From IMG/VR virus record IMGVR_UViG_3300027839_001233, positions 1 through 64,000 of that record: DNA of 64,000 bases; one strand, 5' to 3'. This DNA is from a virus. A model generated the notes under the pieces. It ran no database searches and was not told the origin of the DNA. It saw only the letters and a program-made list of their open reading frames with translations. Made by a program: the position numbers and the translations under genes. Positions 23,540-32,801 of the stretch are shown here, piece after piece. Position 1 is the first letter of the stretch. Every line of letters starts with the position of its first letter.

Positions 23540-26500
23540 GTTATTAATTCTTCTTCTAATGTAGACATCCTAAAACAATCTAAACTACTACCAGGACTAC
23601 AATTAACTACTTCCACCCCATGTTCCTTAGAGAATTCAGCAAATGCATTCCATGCTGGTCTATGAAATATTTCTGGTTTAGGATAGTTATATTTATCCCC
23701 AACTTTTTGGTAATCATCAAGCCAATAGTTTTCATTTTTTGCAGGCGGTTTAGTTATTACTAACTTCCCTCCAATTTCAGATGCACCATCAACTATTTCT
23801 TTGTACTTACAGTCAACCCCAACAAGAATTATTTTTGTATAACCCAAGATGAGTGCTACTTGACAACAGTTAACTCCAGTGTTTCCACCATAACCAAACG
23901 TTTCAAATGTATCTCCAAATTCAGCAATGTCACTATTTCTCAAATGAAGATTGACATATTGAAATCTATCATTAGCAGAAATATCCAAAGCCATAAAAAA
24001 GCGTTTAATTGGTACATTTGAGTCATTTATCATCTTCTCAAATTCAGCTTGGTGATTAGGTATTACTGTTTCATCAAAGCAACCAAAATACTTAGGCCAC
24101 CATTTGTTTTCATAATACCATCTATATGCACCATTCATTCCAAACGTATCAACATTCTCAATTAAATCAAAATTGATTTCTTTCATTGATGGCCCATTAC
24201 CCATTATCACTATAGTTTTTTGGGTGTAATCTTTCTTTTCTACCAGTTTAGAATCTCCCCATCCGTTAGGATTAACTTCCATTACTCGTCCTCTTTGATT
24301 TTTAATCATTCTTCGTTTATTTATGTCATAATGTGCCATATCATCTCTACTTTCATCACCATGAGATAAATGATATATGTATCCATGCTCTGTAATATAT
24401 TCCACGTCAATACCATACTTCCTGCATATCCGATCGTTAGCATCTAACTCCTCAAAACCATAAAATTTAAATTCCTCATCATATCCATTTACTCCCTGAA
24501 TATGTTTCGTTTTATAAATATACATTCCGCCATATAATTGACCTGGATGAAACTTATGACCCCCCCTATATGAATGTCCAGTCTCCGTGACACGTATACC
24601 ATAAAATGTTTGAGTGAAATTCCACCCCAACAAGTCTTCTCTAAAAGTGTTTAGAAATTTATCTGGAAAAATAAAATCAGCATCCCATGAACTAACAAAA
24701 GTGGTTGTTGCTCGTCTAAATCCATAGTTACATGTTTTGGATCTATTCCATTTATCACCGGTATTAATTACATAATGATCTATATGTTTAGCATATTTGA
24801 AATTGGAAAGATCTAATAAGTCATCACTGTAATCTTCTGATATAATAAAATTACAATAAGGGATTGTTCTTTCATTAACTAAACTTTCAATAGATCTAAT
24901 AGCTGTTTCTGATCTATTTTTTAGACACATACAAAATGTTATTAGTTTTGAATCCTTTACTATTACTTGTAAATTTCCAGCTCTTCCCCAATTAGGATTA
25001 GTCCATTTGGAATTATTCGCTAATGGTAAATTGCCAGTCGCTCTGTCTTGAAAAAATGAACCAACTTTTGGAGTTGCACGTCTAGCGTGATTTATATGCA
25101 AAAGTATATAATCAGAATTACTATGGAGATCTATACTATCTGTTTTTTCAAGTCTTCTACATAACTCAGTATCATCATGACCCCATCCAAATATATCTTC
25201 ACTATAACCACATGCCTTATGCCAATCTCCACGATGCATTGCAAAACATGCACCAAGACCACCTTTATCTTTATCTAGACCTTCCCACTTCTCTAATGTC
25301 ATACTTGGTTGCTGTTTAGATACATGAGAACATAAGCATATTCTGGCATGACCTAACGATACTTCATCTCGTAAATAATTGAAAATATTAGAAGTGAACA
25401 TGATGTCAATATCAGTTTTCACTATTATAGCAGACGTATCCTGAACTGCCCTTATTCCATAATTTACAGTCTTCCCTATTGAAAATTGAGTCTGTTCAAT
25501 TGGATACATGATGTATGATACATTATCATAATTAGAATTGTAATGGGTATTAGTTACTACAATTACGTTAATTTGCATAGATACAAATACAGATCTGTTC
25601 ATTTCAAGAAAGGCATCTACCTTTCTTTTTTCTATATTATATCCTGCAACTACAACATATATTGGAATTATATCTTTAGCTATTGATTTTATACGATTGA
25701 TATATACTACTTCGGTTGATATATCAGGGTGATTAACTCCAGATGATCCTTTCCGTCTATGGATAATAGTATTTGTTTTAGGAGTGTCTAACTTCCCAAT
25801 AAGCTTCCCAAATATTTTTCCGGAAGTAGTTGACACTCCAGTATAATTTAAAAAATCTACTGAGAAATCTAATACAGTAACAGTTCCTTTTGAATCATTC
25901 CACCGTATTCGTAATCTCCTTCCTTTAACTGCCAACTCTCCCCTAATTCCACCCCACCCCGTACATTCCCCAAGAATAGAAAAGTAAAACTCAGTCTTAA
26001 TACCTTTAATAGAGTTATAACTATAAGTCCGACCTATTAATAAGGTTAGAATATCTTGTTTGTCCATTATGTATGCCTCTTCGCCTTCATTACAGTCCTT
26101 ATTGTACCATTCCATATTTCGAGCCACATAAGGGCGTCTGGACCTAAGAGCACAATCACCTTGTACATATCGTTGATATACAGCAAACGAATCATTAATA
26201 TCCGCATAATATGCATCTTTATCTGGCATTAAGTTTTGCCAGTGTTGTTCTTCCTCTATAATTCTGTCAGGTTTAGATTGAATTTCGGGTAGATCGTTTA
26301 TCTCTAGTGACAATCCAACCTTTTTCATGGTCGGATATTTTCTTGCTAGACTGATTAAAAAATCAATGCTGTTTGATGGACAATTCTCTTTTGGTAATAT
26401 AGAACTACTTGTTATAAAATAATAATTAAACTCACCTATAAGTTTTAGTTCTCTATTTAATATATCGTAATCCAATTTTGGGAAAGATACAAACTTTATA

Positions 26501-26676
26501 TCACTATATGTATTCTTTAGACTGTCAGGTATTTCCTCGTATGCAACATACAAGGAAAGGCTATGTTCAGTTTTACATCTAGTAAACCAAGCTAATATTC
26601 TTCGTAAATACGAAATCGGATTCTTTTTGTAATGCAGTATAATTATTGGTATTTTATTATTTTCTTTTACGTTCAT
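23536..26676 (-). CDS. Very large multi-domain glycosyltransferase
   Basis: This is a protein of about 1046 residues. An N-terminal unknown region is followed by glycosyltransferase domain A (IIVKTDIDIMF with a DxD; GACFAMHRGDWHKACGYSED and IFGWGHDD). Domain B follows (ITFCMCLKNRSE, SSWDADFIF, GYDEEFKFYGFEELDANDR). The last 220 residues (IVIMGNGPSMKEINFDLI; DTFGMNGAYRWYY; GYGGNTGVNCCQ) resemble the DUF115/MptE-like domain of bacterial glycan-transfer proteins. I choose the ATG at 26676. A longer frame from 26757 overlaps the upstream gene and would span its terminator. No Shine-Dalgarno precedes 26676. Confidence 0.8.
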   Translation of the reverse strand: MNVKENNKIPIIILHYKKNPISYLRRILAWFTRCKTEHSLSLYVAYEEIPDSLKNTYSDIKFVSFPKLDYDILNRELKLIGEFNYYFITSSSILPKENCPSNSIDFLISLARKYPTMKKVGLSLEINDLPEIQSKPDRIIEEEQHWQNLMPDKDAYYADINDSFAVYQRYVQGDCALRSRRPYVARNMEWYNKDCNEGEEAYIMDKQDILTLLIGRTYSYNSIKGIKTEFYFSILGECTGWGGIRGELAVKGRRLRIRWNDSKGTVTVLDFSVDFLNYTGVSTTSGKIFGKLIGKLDTPKTNTIIHRRKGSSGVNHPDISTEVVYINRIKSIAKDIIPIYVVVAGYNIEKRKVDAFLEMNRSVFVSMQINVIVVTNTHYNSNYDNVSYIMYPIEQTQFSIGKTVNYGIRAVQDTSAIIVKTDIDIMFTSNIFNYLRDEVSLGHARICLCSHVSKQQPSMTLEKWEGLDKDKGGLGACFAMHRGDWHKACGYSEDIFGWGHDDTELCRRLEKTDSIDLHSNSDYILLHINHARRATPKVGSFFQDRATGNLPLANNSKWTNPNWGRAGNLQVIVKDSKLITFCMCLKNRSETAIRSIESLVNERTIPYCNFIISEDYSDDLLDLSNFKYAKHIDHYVINTGDKWNRSKTCNYGFRRATTTFVSSWDADFIFPDKFLNTFREDLLGWNFTQTFYGIRVTETGHSYRGGHKFHPGQLYGGMYIYKTKHIQGVNGYDEEFKFYGFEELDANDRICRKYGIDVEYITEHGYIYHLSHGDESRDDMAHYDINKRRMIKNQRGRVMEVNPNGWGDSKLVEKKDYTQKTIVIMGNGPSMKEINFDLIENVDTFGMNGAYRWYYENKWWPKYFGCFDETVIPNHQAEFEKMINDSNVPIKRFFMALDISANDRFQYVNLHLRNSDIAEFGDTFETFGYGGNTGVNCCQVALILGYTKIILVGVDCKYKEIVDGASEIGGKLVITKPPAKNENYWLDDYQKVGDKYNYPKPEIFHRPAWNAFAEFSKEHGVEVVNCSPGSSLDCFRMSTLEEELIT

Positions 26677-26698
26677 AAAAAAACGGGATTTAACCCGC
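26677..26698 (-). terminator. Rho-independent terminator
   Basis: On the minus strand GCGGGTTAAATCCCG is followed by seven Ts (26683-26677). It ends the 26708-27163 gene and runs directly into the ATG of the large glycosyltransferase gene. Confidence 0.75.
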
Positions 26699-26707
26699 TC
26701 TTCCAAA

Positions 26708-27163
26708 TTAAGGTTTAATTTCTTGGGTGTCTCCGCATTCACCTGAAGCGCATTCACTTAACACCCCAGAAATACTATCATCCGATACGGTATGAATGCA
26801 TCTTTTCCCGGATGAATCAATGATGATTACTTTATACGTCCCCTCAACCGGAGGATCCATATATGCAGGAGCAGGATCAGCAGCAGATTTATGATTTGCT
26901 TTCCACATAAGTTTATTAGAGTCGGAAAGCGTAAGAGCATACGCCGTCGTGATTGCCGATCTAGTGGCCTCCCATATTTGACGGGGAACCGGATTCAGTG
27001 TGCTTTTCACCAAAGTTTCTGTAAGATTTCTAACAAATCTAGCAAATTCTAAAGCTTCAGCTTCAGTATTGAACTCAAGTTTAATATCTGTATTCTGATC
27101 GAAGTCAAACTGCGGCTGCTGGTCTTCCCACGGCGACAAATCCCAAAACGTTGCAACTGGCAT
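26708..27163 (-). CDS. Unknown stand-alone protein
   Basis: This is a 151-residue acidic protein. The middle is helical (AEALEFARFVRNLTETLVKS) and a beta segment near the end reads GTYKVIIIDSSGKRCIH. No family recognised. It is more G+C-rich than its AT-rich neighbours, has its own promoter-like element (27210-27222) and its own terminator, so it is a single-gene unit, perhaps strongly expressed. Confidence 0.6.
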   Translation of the reverse strand: MPVATFWDLSPWEDQQPQFDFDQNTDIKLEFNTEAEALEFARFVRNLTETLVKSTLNPVPRQIWEATRSAITTAYALTLSDSNKLMWKANHKSAADPAPAYMDPPVEGTYKVIIIDSSGKRCIHTVSDDSISGVLSECASGECGDTQEIKP

Positions 27164-27209
27164 AATTTCACCAAAGTTAATTAGTTATAAACGATTGCCT
27201 CAAATATAG

Positions 27210-27222
27210 ATATATATAGAAT
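27210..27222 (-). promoter_or_regulatory. Candidate promoter element ATTCTATATATAT
   Basis: The minus-strand 13-mer is identical to copies at 6861 and 32755. It lies 47 bases before the start of the 26708-27163 gene, in the divergent gap between that gene and the plus-strand gene at 27280. Confidence 0.5.
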
Positions 27223-27249
27223 TAATTTTCTTACTTATTTACAGGTTAG

Positions 27250-27258
27250 AGAACAAAA
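27250..27258 (+). promoter_or_regulatory. AGAACAAA element before 27280 gene
   Basis: The sequence AGAACAAAA ends 21 bases before the start codon. It belongs to a set of near-identical sites found before plus-strand virion units. Role (promoter or mRNA 5' element) not known. Confidence 0.4.
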
Positions 27259-27279
27259 AAATAATTAAAGGATTGATTT

Positions 27280-27792
27280 ATGACAACCATTCAAAACATT
27301 CTAAAGAATATAGTTCCCGGTCAAGCAAGTCAAGGATATGGTTATATATTTAAGGCTTTAAATGACTTCTATAAAAGTATTAGTAAAGAAATAACAATAA
27401 CATATGTAAAAAAAGAAGCAGGTGGAACTACGGTATATTACGAATTGCCATCTTCTGATAGAACCAAGATATACACTATAGTAATTTGGTTTGATTCTAT
27501 AACTAGAGTAAGTTCAGGGACGGCTGTTAAAATTTATTCCGATTCCCCAAATTTCGCTTATACCTTTGCTTACACTTTTAATAACACTAAGGATCTTTTG
27601 TATTCAGACAAGTACCCACAGCAATTTATAAATATTCCACCAAAAAAAAGAAATCCGAGTGGATCTAAAGGATTTGATAAACATGTTTACTCATGCCTTA
27701 AACTAGCAACTAAACATGATTTAGCTACACTAGCTAGCAAATTTGAGACTATGCAAGAACCTATAGTTCCTCGATTTATTTCGCAGAAGTAG
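27280..27792 (+). CDS. Unknown protein, probably virion-related
   Basis: This is a 170-residue protein with a beta-rich middle (ITITYVKKEAGGTTVYYELP; KIYTIVIWFDSITRVSSGT) and a basic C-terminus. No family recognised. It is an isolated plus-strand gene among minus-strand genes. The AGAACAAA element and an AAAGGAT ribosome binding site precede it, as for the plus-strand structural genes, hence the virion guess. Confidence 0.55.
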   Translation: MTTIQNILKNIVPGQASQGYGYIFKALNDFYKSISKEITITYVKKEAGGTTVYYELPSSDRTKIYTIVIWFDSITRVSSGTAVKIYSDSPNFAYTFAYTFNNTKDLLYSDKYPQQFINIPPKKRNPSGSKGFDKHVYSCLKLATKHDLATLASKFETMQEPIVPRFISQK

Positions 27793-27957
27793 ATATTATC
27801 ATATACCCTTAGTGATATAGTTTCTATCTTATATGAATATACGCGTGTCACAACTACGTTGTTCATCATCAGGGCATAATAATTTATTAATTATATAGTC
27901 CCGTCACCTATTGATAATAAACGTTTTTTATCTTAGCCATATCATATCTCAATGTTC

Positions 27958-27990
27958 AAGTCTACTAGAACTATTAATCCTAGTAGACTT
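27958..27990. terminator. Convergent hairpin terminator
   Basis: A perfect 11-bp stem (AAGTCTACTAG with CTAGTAGACTT) and an 11-base loop lie between convergent genes (27280-27792 plus, 28010-29119 minus). AT-rich tails on both sides make it a likely bidirectional stop. Confidence 0.65.
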
Positions 27991-28009
27991 AACAATAATT
28001 AATTTTTAA

Positions 28010-29119
28010 TTAGATATGTTGTTCTAACTTGTTAATTGCATTGTTAGCTATAAATTCACTAGCTGCCTTTTTATTGAATTTTATAAATAATATTTCAGGA
28101 AGTTGATCTATTGAATCTGCAGTTGTTTCAACTTGAGCTAATGGTACAAAATTAGATCTTGTAGAGATTCGTAATATCGTTTTCTCTCCAGTTCTAATTC
28201 TGTGTCTATTTGAATTATCTATAGCAAGGTAATAGAATACCCTTTCATCATCTTCTAAATATGCTAATGATTCTTCTGTTAAACCTGTTCCTTTAACTCG
28301 AATAGAATTAGAAAGTATTTCGAATACTTTATAATTATTCATATCTTCAGGGTCAGTTATTTGGACTTCATTTAAGTTAGTTAACTCAACAACATCCATA
28401 TTTCTAAACTGTGACAATTCAACATTGGCACTTGCTAGAAAGTCTTGACCATATTTTCTAGAGAATCTATTCAAATGACATCTATTCATGAAATCATTAT
28501 TTTCAATAGCGACCTTCAGATTAGATGGCCGTCTGAGTTCTTGACGTGTTAGAAATTCTCTAGTGAACGATTGGGTCTCATATAACTTATTCCATAATTC
28601 CTCATCATCATATGACCCTGCTGGCAATGATGTATGAATAGTTCTAGAATTTTGATCTTCTTGCCAACTAACTTCAAATTCAATATAATCAGTATTAGAG
28701 AATATAAAAGTATCAGATTGTTGAGCTTGGTTACCGGTAGAAGTTCTAAACATTATAGGTGCCAATTTGTAATTGGTATCAACTATAATAGTTCGCTTTC
28801 CATAAGCACCATAACATGTACCTGATAATCTCGTTTCGTTTAGGATTCTACAATCTCCTAAAACTATTGATGCCATTGCTTCAGCAGTAATATCATTCTC
28901 ATCGTACTGAAAATACAATTTAGATGATTGGGCTGATGCATTTCTTCTAGATCTGGGAACGTCTATCTTGACAATATCCGGATCATAACTATATTCTATG
29001 CCTTTATGTACAACACACATTCTGGCGGAAAGAGAACTAAAGCCTGGATTAAATCGTACATATTTGAATCCACTTTTGCTTATAGTTCCATTTCTATTAA
29101 TTTTTAAGACTCCTATCAT
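28010..29119 (-). CDS. Unknown protein linked to MoxR/VWA pair
   Basis: This is a 369-residue protein, beta-rich in the first half (TIIVDTNYKLAPIMFRTSTG; YIEFEVSWQED) and more helical later. No domain is recognised. It lies 8 bases after the MoxR-like ATPase gene and on the same transcript, so it may be the substrate or third partner of the ATPase/VWA pair. Confidence 0.6.
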   Translation of the reverse strand: MIGVLKINRNGTISKSGFKYVRFNPGFSSLSARMCVVHKGIEYSYDPDIVKIDVPRSRRNASAQSSKLYFQYDENDITAEAMASIVLGDCRILNETRLSGTCYGAYGKRTIIVDTNYKLAPIMFRTSTGNQAQQSDTFIFSNTDYIEFEVSWQEDQNSRTIHTSLPAGSYDDEELWNKLYETQSFTREFLTRQELRRPSNLKVAIENNDFMNRCHLNRFSRKYGQDFLASANVELSQFRNMDVVELTNLNEVQITDPEDMNNYKVFEILSNSIRVKGTGLTEESLAYLEDDERVFYYLAIDNSNRHRIRTGEKTILRISTRSNFVPLAQVETTADSIDQLPEILFIKFNKKAASEFIANNAINKLEQHI

Positions 29120-29127
29120 TTTATCTC

Positions 29128-30378
29128 CTATACTATAACTATAATGTCTTTAATAAGGGCAACAACTTCACTATCCGCCAAAAGGCGTCTAGTGACCGGG
29201 GATGATACCTTCTGTTTGTTTCCTGACTGTTCCTCTCCTATAAGCAATTTTAATCCTAATGGAATGATTGCTCTGAATTTTATTGCCAATGGTTTAATAA
29301 TATCATCTTTGACAATATCTATCATTGGTGATACTGTTTTATCTTCTTTAAAATTATTATTTCTAAGATGTTTAAGTAACTCACCGATTGTCGCACTCAT
29401 TAATGCATAACAATCTACTTGGTTCATAGATGATATGACCCAATCCTTCGGGGAAGTTCTATCGTTTTCTGTTAAAACTACTTTTCTAGTTCCATTTAGG
29501 ATTTCAAAAGATACCCATTTAGCCAAGAGTTGTCTGTATTCTACAAACTTCCCTGCATATTCTGGCCCAACACATCCTTTCATTACAGTATCAACCATAT
29601 TAGCTGACAAATCCCCGCCCTCTATTATAGTTTCTAGCATGTCTAGTTCCATTGAAGCATAGGTCCAACTTCTTGGACTGGCCCACGAACTACTTTCTAA
29701 TGGAGTACTACTGAAACATTCCTCTGAATGTTGTAAGAACGATATAATATCTGGTCTTACTTGATTGGGTATTGCAAAATTAGTCACCCAACTATCAACA
29801 TCGTAATCAACATAGATGTATCTCATTCTATTAGCAATTGGTGCTAACGTTTGCTGGAATCCTGCTTTATCATCAGACGAATTTCCTGCAAGTACAATTG
29901 CTACTCGTTCAGGTAATTTATGACTGTGTATCTTTTTACTACCCAACAATTGGAACATGTAATTCTGAATTGATTTTTGGGCAGTGTGGGCATCATCTAA
30001 TAATAGAACAACAGGACTGTCGTCAGACGCTGGAGATACTTGTAGATTATGCTTGAAATTGAATATTTCAGGTGTTGACCATGGAACGAATTTCTCCGTG
30101 TCACCATCATCAGTCACCTTAATCATCGGCATTCCCGACAGCATATCAATTGTCATCTGACTTATAAATACGACAACAAGACCCCAGCCTTGTTCTCTGC
30201 ATATATGTTCCATCCATTCACTTTTCCCTAATCCCGGAGGTCCAGAGATCCATAATGTTGGAGACTGTTGTTTTGTTTTGTTTCTTTTTATTTGCAGTTG
30301 TACGTTACTGACAATATGAGGAGTTAACTCGCTTAATGTGAGACTTTGATTTGTAGTTATCGTTCGTTGTTGTGGCAT
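29128..30378 (-). CDS. MoxR-like AAA+ ATPase
   Basis: This is a 416-residue protein. Walker A is GPPGLGKSEW (residues 46-55), Walker B is VVLLLDDAHTA, sensor 1 is VAIVLAGNSSDD, and the arginine-finger region is TLAPIANRMRYIYVD. This is the pattern of MoxR-family AAA+ ATPases, which usually remodel or insert metal into partner proteins together with a VWA protein. The VWA partner is the gene immediately upstream (10-base gap). Confidence 0.88.
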   Translation of the reverse strand: MPQQRTITTNQSLTLSELTPHIVSNVQLQIKRNKTKQQSPTLWISGPPGLGKSEWMEHICREQGWGLVVVFISQMTIDMLSGMPMIKVTDDGDTEKFVPWSTPEIFNFKHNLQVSPASDDSPVVLLLDDAHTAQKSIQNYMFQLLGSKKIHSHKLPERVAIVLAGNSSDDKAGFQQTLAPIANRMRYIYVDYDVDSWVTNFAIPNQVRPDIISFLQHSEECFSSTPLESSSWASPRSWTYASMELDMLETIIEGGDLSANMVDTVMKGCVGPEYAGKFVEYRQLLAKWVSFEILNGTRKVVLTENDRTSPKDWVISSMNQVDCYALMSATIGELLKHLRNNNFKEDKTVSPMIDIVKDDIIKPLAIKFRAIIPLGLKLLIGEEQSGNKQKVSSPVTRRLLADSEVVALIKDIIVIV

Positions 30379-30387
30379 AAATTCTCC

Positions 30388-31833
30388 TTACTGATTAATT
30401 CTTATTACTCGTCCCAATAAACCGTGTACATTGTGATCACTATTTACAATCCATACTCTAGGAATAGAACTAGGTATGATATTTTGAGTTGTTTCTAAAT
30501 CTGAATATAAATCTGTACATCCTACTAAAACTGATGGCTGTATATCTTGTCTTGATTTCATAAATTCAGCTATTTTCTCAAACACCCATTTATGAGATGT
30601 TCCGCCTGCATGACGCCTTTTTAATAAATCTTTTATTTCATCTTTCTCTCCACTTATACCTTTTTCATAAAATTTAAGCCAGACATTATCATAATCATGA
30701 GTGGCTAACAAAACACCATCATAATATTCATCAGCTTCTATTGTTATTGATAATGCTTTAGTTACATCTTCATCTGACATTGATCCAGACTGATCACTTA
30801 CAAATATAGCATATCCTGGTATCTCATCCTCGTCAAAATTCGGCAAGTATGGCATATATGGATTTGCAAGCCACACCGTTCTAGGCATATGCCAAATTTG
30901 ATCTTGGCTTACCTGTAATGCAGTCAAAATAGAATCTTTAAGTATTCTGGCCCAATCTATTTTGATTTTAAGTAGTCGTCTTAAAAATGCTTGAAATGAT
31001 GTCGACCCTATACCTTTGGATAGAGTCTCCCCTAATTTTCCTCTAGCTATGGCTGTTCTGCCTTCTTTTTCTCCAGCTTTATCTTTACCAATAATCTGTT
31101 CTAATGGTGGAAAGTTAATATCCGTTCTAGTGTGTCCACCAAGACCAGGAAGATCAATTGTTGTTTCAGTTATCTCAACTACTTGGCCATCTATATCCTC
31201 AGGACTTTTAGAAATGGAAGGAGTTTCTCCTTCTCCATCTACTGAATTTTTAAAGTCGGCATACGACATATAGTACTTTTTCTTTTTGTAAGATTTAGAA
31301 GCTAATTGAGAATAGACTTCTTCCTCTAGCATATTCTCAAACATACTATTTAATAAAATATACCCATCAGGAATTTCAGATATGCCCAAGTTGACCAAGT
31401 TGTCTGCCTTAGACGATGTTTGATTATGGGATTCTTCTTCCAAATGTTTTAGTATTAAATTAATAACATAGTCACATGCTATATTCCATAACTCTGGATC
31501 TCTATGGCCTCTTCTTCTATTATGTTGAAGCATTATATGTAATACTTCGTGCATAAAAAGAGTACTCAATAATTGACTTCTCGTTATCCTTTTCCCTACC
31601 ACGGTGAAAAAAGCAGATGTGGGACATATCCATATTGTTTCATAATCAGTACATGCAGGAACATCCTGTGGAAATGGAAGACTATCTACAAACTTTATAT
31701 CATAATTTAAACATTCTAATGCAAACGGTAAAAATATATTATCTCGTAATGCTGTGGATAATATAACATCCTTCTCTCTTTGTAATTTAGGGAGCTCTCT
31801 TGTGAATAATGCTTTTCTATTTAGGTCAGACAT
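30388..31833 (-). CDS. Metallopeptidase-like plus VWA-domain protein
   Basis: This is a 481-residue protein. In the N-terminal third, FMHEVLHIMLQHNRRRGHR has a zinc HExxH followed by a further His, and WNIACDYVINLIL continues the pattern of VWA-like predicted metallopeptidases (DUF2201 type). A helical linker follows. The C-terminal VWA has the MIDAS motif FVSDQSGSMSDED and GTSHKWVF. It is the standard partner of MoxR ATPases; encoding both in a phage is unusual. A strong AGGAGGG ribosome binding site precedes it. Confidence 0.85.
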   Translation of the reverse strand: MSDLNRKALFTRELPKLQREKDVILSTALRDNIFLPFALECLNYDIKFVDSLPFPQDVPACTDYETIWICPTSAFFTVVGKRITRSQLLSTLFMHEVLHIMLQHNRRRGHRDPELWNIACDYVINLILKHLEEESHNQTSSKADNLVNLGISEIPDGYILLNSMFENMLEEEVYSQLASKSYKKKKYYMSYADFKNSVDGEGETPSISKSPEDIDGQVVEITETTIDLPGLGGHTRTDINFPPLEQIIGKDKAGEKEGRTAIARGKLGETLSKGIGSTSFQAFLRRLLKIKIDWARILKDSILTALQVSQDQIWHMPRTVWLANPYMPYLPNFDEDEIPGYAIFVSDQSGSMSDEDVTKALSITIEADEYYDGVLLATHDYDNVWLKFYEKGISGEKDEIKDLLKRRHAGGTSHKWVFEKIAEFMKSRQDIQPSVLVGCTDLYSDLETTQNIIPSSIPRVWIVNSDHNVHGLLGRVIRINQ

Positions 31834-31849
31834 ATTTATTTACCCTCCT

Positions 31850-31888
31850 AAAAAAAACAAAGTGACAAAGGTATTACCCCCTGCCACT
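31850..31888 (-). terminator. Rho-independent terminator
   Basis: On the minus strand the hairpin with arms AGTGGCAGGGG and CCTTTGTCACT is followed by a T-rich tract of about ten bases. It ends the 31903-32646 gene just before the 30388-31833 gene. Confidence 0.8.
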
Positions 31889-31902
31889 CTATTTTTTTTA
31901 CG

Positions 31903-32646
31903 TTATACTGTTACTTCCGGATAGACTGGAGCTCCCGCTCCTTTAATAGACTTCTCGAGTAACGCCCGCTGCTGGCGAGCGGAAACAATCACCAGCTTGT
32001 TTTCCGCTTTGGGTTTTTTCACCAACATGAATTTGTCAGCTTCCGTCATAGCTTCCGCACACTCAACACATGACTTTGCAGCCAAGAGAGTGCTATGTTG
32101 GTGGAGGTGTTGTGTAGCTACGAAATATGATGGAGTGGCAGGAAAAATCCGACAGTGATCGGTGTCAACTTGCAACCCAAACGAGGTATGTTTCATGTCC
32201 ATGAATGCCCAGGCGATGTGCCTAGCCAACCAATTCATGGGTCGGAATACACCGAGAGGTGTCGGATTTCCATTGAAGTGATCTCTTGGTACACAGGATA
32301 GGAACGACATTGACATCTTCGTTTCTTGTTTCACAGGGTCATGATAGTCCCCTAAACTCATGTGACCAAAACAACGGATCTCGGTCTCTTGGGTTTTAAG
32401 GTTATACATAGCCATGTGGATGGCCGCCGCGACCGAGTTTCGACTCTTTGAAAGGAAGAACTCATACCTAAGTGATTCTTCCCTCGATGCGGTGCTGGAT
32501 TTGTATTGCGCCGTTCCGCTGCAGGCATGGTCTAGGTTTGAACCTATCCACATACCGGCTTGAATCGGAGAGATCTCTGATGCCGCTCTTTTATAACTCT
32601 TTGTTGTTGACTTCTGCGTGGGAGCAGTTCCGGAAGCGTTTGGCAC
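31903..32646 (-). CDS. Unknown stand-alone protein
   Basis: This is a 247-residue protein, rich in His, Met and Cys (SFLSCVPRDHFNGNP; ATQHLHQHSTLLAAKSCVECAEAM) with a basic C-terminus. No family recognised. GTG start at 32646 with AAGGAGAA nearby. Codons are clearly more G+C-rich than in neighbours. It has its own upstream promoter-like element (32755-32767), a leader hairpin (GGAAAAC/GTTTTCC) and its own terminator, so it is an independent and probably strongly expressed unit. Confidence 0.65.
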   Translation of the reverse strand: MPNASGTAPTQKSTTKSYKRAASEISPIQAGMWIGSNLDHACSGTAQYKSSTASREESLRYEFFLSKSRNSVAAAIHMAMYNLKTQETEIRCFGHMSLGDYHDPVKQETKMSMSFLSCVPRDHFNGNPTPLGVFRPMNWLARHIAWAFMDMKHTSFGLQVDTDHCRIFPATPSYFVATQHLHQHSTLLAAKSCVECAEAMTEADKFMLVKKPKAENKLVIVSARQQRALLEKSIKGAGAPVYPEVTV

Positions 32647-32754
32647 TTTAGGCGGTTCTCCTTGTTAAAAAAGATGGAAGGGTTTTATTCTTCCGGTTCT
32701 CGGTTTAATGGAAAACATTATTAATACATAACAAAGTTTTCCTCTCATAATTTA

Positions 32755-32767
32755 ATATATATAGAAT
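32755..32767 (-). promoter_or_regulatory. Candidate promoter element ATTCTATATATAT
   Basis: The minus-strand 13-mer ATTCTATATATAT, identical to two other copies, lies about 110 bases upstream of the 32646 start in the divergent gap. It is followed by a leader hairpin. Confidence 0.5.
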
Positions 32768-32801
32768 GAGTTTATTAAACCAAGATACGATTAATACGAC
32801 A

